Positions 8,864 to 13,933 of a stretch of DNA of 13,933 nucleotides are shown one piece after another. Below the pieces are notes generated by a model. It searched no databases, had not been told where the DNA came from, and worked only from the letters and a program-made list of their open reading frames with translations. The DNA is from Enterobacteriaceae bacterium UBA2655 (GTDB lineage Bacteria; Pseudomonadota; Gammaproteobacteria; Enterobacterales; Enterobacteriaceae). The position numbers and the translations under genes were made by a program. The stretch is taken from contig DENB01000111.1 of NCBI GenBank assembly GCA_002359495.1, forward strand, positions 338-14,270, given 5' to 3'. Each line of letters opens with the position of its first letter. The first letter of the stretch is position 1.

Positions 8864-9826
8864 ATGGCTAAGCAGCGATTCAGGCAGGCGGTATACGCAT
8901 TAACGGCAGCAGCGGCATTCACCACGGCGTGCGCCGTGCAGGCGGAGGAGACGAAAGTCGCCATCGGCATTTCAGGCTGGACCGGATTCGCTCCGCTCAC
9001 GCTGGCGGACAAAGCAGGCATTTTTAAAAAGCATGGGCTGGATGTGGATGTAAAGATGATCCCGCAGAGCAGCCGTCATCTGGCGATCGCGTCCGGCACG
9101 GTGCAGTGCGCCGCCACCACGGTTGAAACTTATATCTCCTGGAACGCCGCTGGCGTGCCGATCAAGCAGATCGTGCAGCTGGATAAATCGTACGGCGCCG
9201 ATGGGCTGGCGGTGCGCGGCGATATCGCCGACGTGAAGGCGCTGAAGGGGAAAACCGTCGGGGTGGATGCGCCGGGCACCTCGCCCTATTTCGCGCTCGC
9301 CTGGATCCTCGATAAAAACGGCATGACGATGAAAGATGTCCGGCTGGCTACGCTGTCGCCGCAGGCCGCCGCGCAGGCGTTTACCGCCGGGCGCAACGAT
9401 GCCGCCATGACTTACGAACCCTATCTCTCCGCTATCCGCGGCCAGCCGAAAGCGGGCAAAATCATCGCCACCACCCTCGATTATCCAATGGTGATGGACA
9501 CGCTCGGCTGTACGCCTGATTTCCTTAAAGCGCATCCGCAGGCGGCGAAAGCGCTGGTCGAAAGCTATTTCGACGCGCTGGAGATGATCAAACAGCAGCC
9601 GGACAAATCCAATGCAATCATGGGCGCGGCGGTGAAATCGAGCGGCAAAGAGTTTGCCGAATCCGCCAGCTACCTGCGCTGGCAGGGACGTGAAGAGAAT
9701 AAAAAGTTTTTCAGCGGCGAGATTGAAACCTTCAGCAATGAAGCCGGCAAGCTGTTGCTGCGCGCCGGCGTGATCCGCACGATGCCTGAGGTAAAAAGCC
9801 TGTATGACGCCAGCTATATTCAGTAA
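8864..9826 (+). CDS. NitT/TauT-type ABC importer, periplasmic substrate-binding protein
   Basis: The 320-residue protein has a Sec signal peptide (MAKQRFRQAVYALTAAAAF..., predicted cleavage after AVQA, residue 27). The mature part is of the SsuA/TauA/NMT1-like binding-protein family: ISGWTGFAPLTLADKAGIFKKHG (36-58), the IASGTVQCAATT segment around 75-86, LKGKTVGVDAPGTSPYF and AAQAFTAGRNDAAMTYEPYLS. Family members bind nitrate, taurine, alkanesulfonates, thiamine-precursor pyrimidines and related small molecules; the substrate here cannot be read from sequence. The Cys at 23 is not in a lipobox. AGGAG lies 6 bases before the ATG. The permease gene follows after 11 bases. Confidence 0.88.
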   Translation: MAKQRFRQAVYALTAAAAFTTACAVQAEETKVAIGISGWTGFAPLTLADKAGIFKKHGLDVDVKMIPQSSRHLAIASGTVQCAATTVETYISWNAAGVPIKQIVQLDKSYGADGLAVRGDIADVKALKGKTVGVDAPGTSPYFALAWILDKNGMTMKDVRLATLSPQAAAQAFTAGRNDAAMTYEPYLSAIRGQPKAGKIIATTLDYPMVMDTLGCTPDFLKAHPQAAKALVESYFDALEMIKQQPDKSNAIMGAAVKSSGKEFAESASYLRWQGREENKKFFSGEIETFSNEAGKLLLRAGVIRTMPEVKSLYDASYIQ

Positions 9827-9837
9827 CAGGAGGCGTA

Positions 9838-10692
9838 ATGGAGATGAGTAAAAGCCAACCGACCACGTCGCCGCCGGCGGCGTTGCCCGATGCGCCGGTC
9901 CGCTGGCACAACCCGTTAATGGCGCCGCTGAAAGAGATATCCACCGGCCTGCGTATCGGGCTGGGCGTCGCTTTCTTCGTGCTGTTTGTGGCGTTATGGA
10001 CGCTGGTAACATTGGGCGGTATGGTCTCGCCCACTTTTCTTGCCGATCCCGTCACAATGGTAAAAGAGGGGATCCGGCTCTTTAGCGACTACAGCTTCGC
10101 CAACGATATCGGCATGACGGTGATGCGGGTGCTGTCGGGGTTTGTGCTGGCGGCGGCGATCGGTGTGCCGCTCGGCATCATGATGGGCGCCTATAAAATG
10201 TGGGAGGCGTTTCTGGAGCCTTTCGTCTCGTTTTGTCGCTATCTGCCCGCCTCAGCTTTCGTGCCGCTGCTGATCCTTTGGGCGGGCATCGGCGAAATGC
10301 AAAAAATCCTGGTGATTTTTATCGGCTCCTTTTTCCAGATCGTATTGATGGTGGCGGTCACGGTCAGCAGCGCGCGCCGCGATCTGGTGGAAGCGGCCTG
10401 GACGCTCGGCTGCAGCAATCGCTCTATCGTGCGGCGCGTGCTGATCCCCGGCGCGGCGCCGGGCATTGCCGAGCTGCTGCGGCTGGTGCTCGGCTGGGCA
10501 TGGACCTACGTTATCGTGGCGGAGCTGATCGGTTCGGAAAGCGGCATCGGCCATATGATTGTCGACAGCCAGGCGCTGCTGAATACCGGACAGATTATCT
10601 TCGGCATCATCGTCATCGGCTGTATCGGCCTGATTTCCGACTTCCTGTTCAAGGTCGCCAACCGGCGCCTGTTCGCCTGGAGTAACCTGTGA
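9838..10692 (+). CDS. NitT/TauT-type ABC importer, inner-membrane permease
   Basis: The 284-residue protein is a single-chain permease of the SsuC/TauC type. A polar N-terminus of about 35 residues is followed by hydrophobic segments near 41-60, 98-117, 140-176, 213-232 and 253-272. The cytoplasmic EAA coupling motif is clear at about 185-211 (EAAWTLGCSNRSIVRRVLIPGA), with the conserved Gly191. It should form a homodimer with the ATPase encoded next. AGGAGG (9828-9833) lies 4 bases before the ATG used here; a second ATG at 9844 lies 10 bases after it and is equally possible. The stop codon TGA shares its last base with the ATG of the ATPase gene. Confidence 0.9.
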   Translation: MEMSKSQPTTSPPAALPDAPVRWHNPLMAPLKEISTGLRIGLGVAFFVLFVALWTLVTLGGMVSPTFLADPVTMVKEGIRLFSDYSFANDIGMTVMRVLSGFVLAAAIGVPLGIMMGAYKMWEAFLEPFVSFCRYLPASAFVPLLILWAGIGEMQKILVIFIGSFFQIVLMVAVTVSSARRDLVEAAWTLGCSNRSIVRRVLIPGAAPGIAELLRLVLGWAWTYVIVAELIGSESGIGHMIVDSQALLNTGQIIFGIIVIGCIGLISDFLFKVANRRLFAWSNL

Positions 10693-11477
10693 TGAAGCAG
10701 AGCAAGCTAAACGTGCGCGGCGTGGAGCGCGTTTTTACCGGGCCGAAAGGCGAGCAGACCCAGGCGCTGCAGCCGATTCACTATCGGGTGGAGGAGAACG
10801 ACTTTATTACCATTCTCGGCCCGTCGGGCTGCGGCAAGTCGACGCTGCTGCGCATCATCGCCGGGCTTGACGCGCCGACGCGCGGCGAGGTGTGGCTGGA
10901 CGGCGCGCGGGGGGAGGGGCCGGGCGCCGATCGCGGCATGGTGTTCCAGAGCTATACGCTTTTTCCCTGGCTGACGGTGGAAGAGAACATCCGTTTCGGC
11001 CTGCGCGAACGCGGCATCAGCGCGGCGCAGCAGAAGGCGCGCAGCGATTACTATATTGATCAGGTGGGGCTGCGCGGCTTTGAGCAGCACTATCCGCGCC
11101 AGCTCTCCGGCGGCATGCAGCAGCGCACCGCCATCGCCCGCGCGCTGGCTAACGATCCCAAGGTGCTGTTAATGGATGAGCCTTTCGGCGCGCTGGATAA
11201 CCAGACCCGGGTCATGATGCAGGAGCTGCTGCTGGCGGTCTGGGAACAGTCGCGCAAAACTGTGCTGTTCGTCACGCACGATATCGACGAAGCGATTTTT
11301 ATGGCGAACAAGGTGGCGATATTCAGCGCCCGGCCTGGGCGCATCAAGCAGGAAGTGCCGGTCAGCTTTAATCGGCAGCGCGATTACACCATAAAAACCT
11401 CGCCGGAATTTATGGCGCTGAAAGCGGAAATCACCGAGTCGATTCGCAGCGAGACGGTGCAGACGATGACGTACTAA
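10692..11477 (+). CDS. NitT/TauT-type ABC importer, ATPase
   Basis: The ATPase has 261 residues from the ATG that overlaps the permease stop (TGATG); a GTG one codon earlier is also possible. All ABC motifs are present: Walker [10 protein letters not shown] near 43-51, Q-loop [11 protein letters not shown], signature LSGGMQQR, Walker [13 protein letters not shown] and H-loop FVTHDIDEA. The sequence is of the SsuB/TauB class. With the two preceding genes it forms a complete importer. The 3' end overlaps the convergent acetyltransferase gene by 47 bases, and no terminator is visible after it. Confidence 0.92.
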   Translation: MKQSKLNVRGVERVFTGPKGEQTQALQPIHYRVEENDFITILGPSGCGKSTLLRIIAGLDAPTRGEVWLDGARGEGPGADRGMVFQSYTLFPWLTVEENIRFGLRERGISAAQQKARSDYYIDQVGLRGFEQHYPRQLSGGMQQRTAIARALANDPKVLLMDEPFGALDNQTRVMMQELLLAVWEQSRKTVLFVTHDIDEAIFMANKVAIFSARPGRIKQEVPVSFNRQRDYTIKTSPEFMALKAEITESIRSETVQTMTY

Positions 11478-11931
11478 GCGCCAGAGGCTTCGCCATATAG
11501 ACGCCGAACGGATCGTTGCCGTAGGGCGGAAAGGGGTCGCAGCGCCGATAGCCGAGGCGTTCATATAGCCGGATGGCGGCGTGATGATGAACGCCGGTTT
11601 CCAGGCGCAGCAGCGCTATTTCCGCCTGCCGCGCCTGGCGTTCAATCGCGGCGATCAGCCGTTCCGCCAGCTTCTGGCCGCGATACTCCGGCGCAACGTA
11701 CATCCGCTTCAGTTCGCCGCAGCCTTCCGGCTGGATCAGCAACGAGACGCAGCCCGCCGCGCGGCCCTGCGCATCGCGCGCCATCACTAAAATCAGCTCG
11801 TCGTCCTGCAATGCCGTCAGGTCGGTACAGTATTGGCTCTCAACGGGGTAAAGGGCGTTTTGCCAGCTGTCCAGCGCCTCGATGAGCGCGGCGGCGCAGG
11901 AAGAAAAAGGTTCAGGTTGAATCGAAAACAC
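11431..11931 (-). CDS. GNAT-family N-acetyltransferase of unknown substrate
   Basis: The product has about 166 residues of the GNAT acyl-CoA transferase fold: ELILVMARDAQGRAAGCVSL (strands 2-4), GELKRMYVAPEYRGQKLAERLI (motif A, about 72-93, with Lys where a second glycine is usual), LRLETGVHHHAAIRLYERLGY (motif B) and the end PPYGNDPFGVYMAKPL. The general-acid candidate is the Tyr in RLYERLGY. The start is uncertain: GTG at 11931 with a GAGG Shine-Dalgarno 5 bases upstream is preferred, and a TTG at 11949 would add six residues. The last 16 residues (from ALSTSSS) are read from sequence antisense to the end of the neighbouring ATPase gene and look like a low-complexity tail. Substrate unknown. 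Confidence 0.85.
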   Translation of the reverse strand: MFSIQPEPFSSCAAALIEALDSWQNALYPVESQYCTDLTALQDDELILVMARDAQGRAAGCVSLLIQPEGCGELKRMYVAPEYRGQKLAERLIAAIERQARQAEIALLRLETGVHHHAAIRLYERLGYRRCDPFPPYGNDPFGVYMAKPLALSTSSSAPSRCESTR

Positions 11932-12003
11932 AGCGTCCTCGCTAAGCAAGTTAACAAACCCTTAACTTACTGAAGCGGAACGGCAAAGAAAATCTGTTTT
12001 TTT

Positions 12004-12031
12004 CTGGCCGACGCGCAATCGCGTCGGCCAG
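12004..12031 (-). other. Strong 12-bp hairpin after the peptide/nickel-type ABC genes
   Basis: CTGGCCGACGCG (12004-12015) pairs perfectly with CGCGTCGGCCAG (12020-12031) around a 4-base loop, starting 5 bases past the stop of the last ATPase gene. In the direction of that operon it is followed by seven A residues rather than T, so it is not a standard intrinsic terminator. It may stabilise the 3' end of the transcript or act with Rho. Confidence 0.6.
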
Positions 12032-12036
12032 GAGCG

Positions 12037-12714
12037 TTACGCCTCAAGCCGTTCGACGATACGTCCTGCGGCCATGCGCGCCGCGCGGTCGCACATATGA
12101 TCGATCACGTCGGGGTCGTGGCTCACCAGCACCATAGTTAAGCCGTCCTCGCGCTTCAGATCGTTCAGCAGGTTGAGGATTTCCGCCTGCACCGACATAT
12201 CGAGCGCCGAAGTCGGCTCATCCAACAGCAAAATCTTCGGCCGCAGCAGCAGGGCGCGCACAATGGCGACGCGCTGGCGCTGGCCGCCGGAGAGCTGGTG
12301 CGGATAACGGTTCGCCATCGCCGGGTCAAGCCCGACATGGCGAAACGCCTCGTCGATACGCTGATTGATATCGGGCAACCTGAGCAATTTTAGCGGCTCC
12401 GCCAGCGTGCGGCGCAGACGATGACGCGGATGCAGCGAGGCGTAGGGATCCTGAAACACCATCTGCACATCGCGGCGAAGCGGGCCGGTGAACGGCTTGC
12501 CCGGCGCGACCGCCGTACCGGCCAGCTTCATTTCTCCCTGCCAGTGCGGATTCAGCCCGGCCATTACCCACAGCAGCGACGACTTGCCGCAGCCGGAGGG
12601 ACCGACCAGGCCGAAACATTCGCCCGCCCCGACCTGCAGCGAAACCTCATGCACCACGGTGCGCAGCTCATACCCCTGTTTGTGGGCGACGCTAAGATGA
12701 TTTAATTCAATCAC
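12037..12714 (-). CDS. Peptide/nickel-family ABC importer, second ATPase (DppF/NikE-like)
   Basis: This is an ABC ATPase of 225 residues from the GTG at 12714. It has Walker A GPSGCGKS (38-45), Q-loop MVFQDPYASLHPR (85-97, Gln88), signature LSGGQRQR (141-148), Walker B ILLLDE (161-166) and H-loop SHD (198-200). The VFQDPYASLHPR segment is typical of DppF/OppF/NikE proteins. It lacks the C-terminal oligopeptide-type tail of longer DppF proteins. A longer reading frame extends upstream, but the GTG has GGAGG exactly 6 bases before it and sits in an 8-base overlap with the preceding gene, so the short form is preferred. The substrate cannot be told from the ATPases. Confidence 0.88.
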   Translation of the reverse strand: MIELNHLSVAHKQGYELRTVVHEVSLQVGAGECFGLVGPSGCGKSSLLWVMAGLNPHWQGEMKLAGTAVAPGKPFTGPLRRDVQMVFQDPYASLHPRHRLRRTLAEPLKLLRLPDINQRIDEAFRHVGLDPAMANRYPHQLSGGQRQRVAIVRALLLRPKILLLDEPTSALDMSVQAEILNLLNDLKREDGLTMVLVSHDPDVIDHMCDRAARMAAGRIVERLEA

Positions 12715-13540
12715 GGGTCGCCTCCAGCGCGGCGCGATCCAGCACCGGCAACGGCTGGCCGTGGGTCGCCTTGCTCGGGCGGCAGGCCCAGAGCGTGCGC
12801 GTATAGGGATGAGTGGCGCGTGGCAGTTCGGCGGCGGGCAGGGTATCAAGCAGACGGCCTTTATACATCACCATCACGCGCTCGCAGTGCTCTGAAACCT
12901 GCTGCAAATCGTGGCTGATCAGCAGCAGACCCATGTTGCGCGCCTCCACCAGCCCGCGGATCAGCGCCAGCACCTGATCGCGCATGGCGTGGTCGAGCGC
13001 CGAGGTCGGCTCGTCGGCAATGAGAAAATCGGGATCGGTGATCAGGGCGATCGCCAGCATCACGCGCTGCCCCATGCCGCCCGAAAGCTGATGGGGATAA
13101 CGCTTCATTAACTGGCGGGGATCGGGCAGGCCCACAGCGTCCAGCATCTCGCACACTTTCTCCCGCCGTTCGGCGCGGCTCAGCTTGCGGTGCAGGATCA
13201 GCGGCTCCTCCACCTGCCAGCCGATGGTGCGCGTCGGGTTCAGCGCATATTTCGGATCCTGCATTACCATCGCGACGCGATTGCCGCGCAGCTGGCTCCA
13301 GGCGCGCTCAGACATAGCGAGCGCATCCTGGCCCGCCACCTGTAAACGGTTCGCCTGCAGGCGCAGCGCCGGCGAAAGCAAGCCCATCAGCGCGCGGGCA
13401 GTCAGGGATTTGCCGGAGCCGGATTCGCCGACCAGCGCCACGCGCTGGCGGTCGATGGAGAAATTCATATTCTCCACCAGCAGCGCGTCATCGCTGCGAA
13501 TGCTCAGGCCGTCGGCCAGAAGCAAAGGACTATTTTGCAT
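12707..13540 (-). CDS. Peptide/nickel-family ABC importer, first ATPase (DppD/NikD-like)
   Basis: The ATPase has 277 residues, with Walker A GESGSGKS (38-45), Q-loop MVMQDPKYALNP (91-102), signature LSGGMGQRV (152-160), Walker B FLIADEPTSALD (172-183) and H-loop SHD (209-211). The C-terminal HPYTRTLWACRP (244-255) is the oligopeptide/dipeptide importer tail that in this family can carry an iron-sulfur site; only one Cys is visible here. The signature has Gly where Arg is most common (LSGGMRQR). The ATG lies within the last codons of the permease gene (11-base overlap), and the 3' end overlaps the next ATPase by 8 bases, so the three genes form one tight operon. Confidence 0.92.
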   Translation of the reverse strand: MQNSPLLLADGLSIRSDDALLVENMNFSIDRQRVALVGESGSGKSLTARALMGLLSPALRLQANRLQVAGQDALAMSERAWSQLRGNRVAMVMQDPKYALNPTRTIGWQVEEPLILHRKLSRAERREKVCEMLDAVGLPDPRQLMKRYPHQLSGGMGQRVMLAIALITDPDFLIADEPTSALDHAMRDQVLALIRGLVEARNMGLLLISHDLQQVSEHCERVMVMYKGRLLDTLPAAELPRATHPYTRTLWACRPSKATHGQPLPVLDRAALEATRD

Positions 13541-13933
13541 GTCGGGTATCCAGTCGATCGCGCAGGCCGTCGCCTGTCAGGTTAAACGCCAGGCTGGCGA
13601 AAAGAATAGCGGCGCCGGGCGCGGCGGCGACCCACCACTGGTCGAAGATCACCTTGCTGCCTTCCGCCACCATCGAACCCCACTCTGCGGTCGGCGGCTG
13701 CACCCCCATGCCGAGGAAGCCGAGGCCGGCGGCGGAGAGAATGATCCCGCCCAGGCTAAGCGCGGCGCGCACTACGGCGGTCGGCAGGCAGAGCGGCAAA
13801 ATATGGCCGAACATCAGGCGCAGGCCGGTAATGCCCTGCATTCGCGCAGCGGCCAGGTAGTCGCTGCGGCGCAGCGCCAAGGTTTCCGCGCGCGCCTGGC
13901 GGGCGAAGGGCGGCCAGCTGGTGAGCGCCACCG
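13530..13933 (-). CDS. Peptide/nickel-family ABC importer, DppC/NikC-type permease (5' end beyond window)
   Basis: The last 133 or so codons are visible and the frame is open to the right edge. The EAA-type coupling motif is clear (YLAAARMQGITGLRLMFGHILP), followed by hydrophobic segments with the family marker GLGFLGMGVQPPTAEWGSMVAEG, then WWVAAAPGAAILFASLAFNLTGDGLRDRLD at the end. That GDGLRDxLD ending is characteristic of DppC/OppC/NikC permeases. The partner permease and the binding protein, which would identify the substrate, should lie beyond base 13933. Confidence 0.92.
   Translation of the reverse strand, partial: VALTSWPPFARQARAETLALRRSDYLAAARMQGITGLRLMFGHILPLCLPTAVVRAALSLGGIILSAAGLGFLGMGVQPPTAEWGSMVAEGSKVIFDQWWVAAAPGAAILFASLAFNLTGDGLRDRLDTRHAK

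Noticed and set aside
8917..8932. Possible lipobox (TTAC) in the NitT/TauT binding protein
   Set aside because: No Leu/Val/Ile at the -3 position; the AVQA site at residue 27 fits ordinary signal peptidase I cleavage better.
8972..10012. 346-codon open frame on the minus strand over the binding-protein gene
   Set aside because: Shadow of the binding protein and permease genes, which have signal peptide, family motifs and good ribosome sites; the antisense product has none.
12715..12849. 45-codon N-terminal extension of the second peptide-type ATPase
   Set aside because: The extra residues (Pro/Arg-rich) are antisense-like readings of the preceding ATPase gene; the GTG at 12714 has GGAGG at ideal spacing and starts exactly at the ABC domain.

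Overview
The window is an ordinary, gene-dense stretch of a gamma-proteobacterial chromosome. The order ygaC / ygaM–nrdHIEF–proV is the one known from Escherichia coli and its relatives, and the proteins read as close homologues of the E. coli versions. The loss of the permease half of mmuPM, together with two ABC operons not found at this position in E. coli, suggests an Erwiniaceae-type member of Enterobacterales (Pantoea, Mixta or Erwinia). That placement is inference; no database was searched.

Layout. Bases 1-5171 (minus strand) hold the start of proV (glycine betaine/proline importer ATPase, cut by the window edge), a 392-base promoter region, and the class Ib ribonucleotide reductase operon nrdH-nrdI-nrdE-nrdF, which ends in a clear intrinsic terminator. 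Bases 5172-5492 hold the nrdH promoter, overlapped by a pair of NrdR boxes exactly 31 bases apart, and the ygaM terminator. ygaM (minus) and ygaC (plus) are divergent. Between ygaC and mmuM lies a decayed, frameshifted C-terminal remnant of the S-methylmethionine permease gene mmuP. mmuM itself (homocysteine S-methyltransferase) looks intact. A small PEGA-type outer-membrane lipoprotein gene and speG (spermidine acetyltransferase) then converge.

Bases 8786-11477 (plus) hold a complete three-gene NitT/TauT-type ABC importer operon (binding protein, permease, ATPase) behind a promoter region that contains a perfect inverted repeat. Its last gene runs tail-to-tail into a GNAT acetyltransferase gene with a 47-base overlap. 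Bases 12004-13933 (minus) hold the end of a peptide/nickel-family ABC importer: the end of a DppC-type permease, then two ATPases linked by stop/start overlaps, then a strong hairpin that lacks a U-tract.

How the parts work together. NrdH, NrdI, NrdE and NrdF form one functional set: electron donor, flavodoxin-like activator, catalytic subunit and radical subunit. ProV is the start of the osmoprotectant importer. MmuM can still make methionine from S-methylmethionine plus homocysteine, but its own transporter is gone here. I found no tRNA, rRNA, CRISPR array, insertion sequence or phage gene, and no sign of a wholly new system. The most useful observations are the mmuP relic, the regulatory architecture of nrdH and proV, and the two ABC importers whose substrates are not known.
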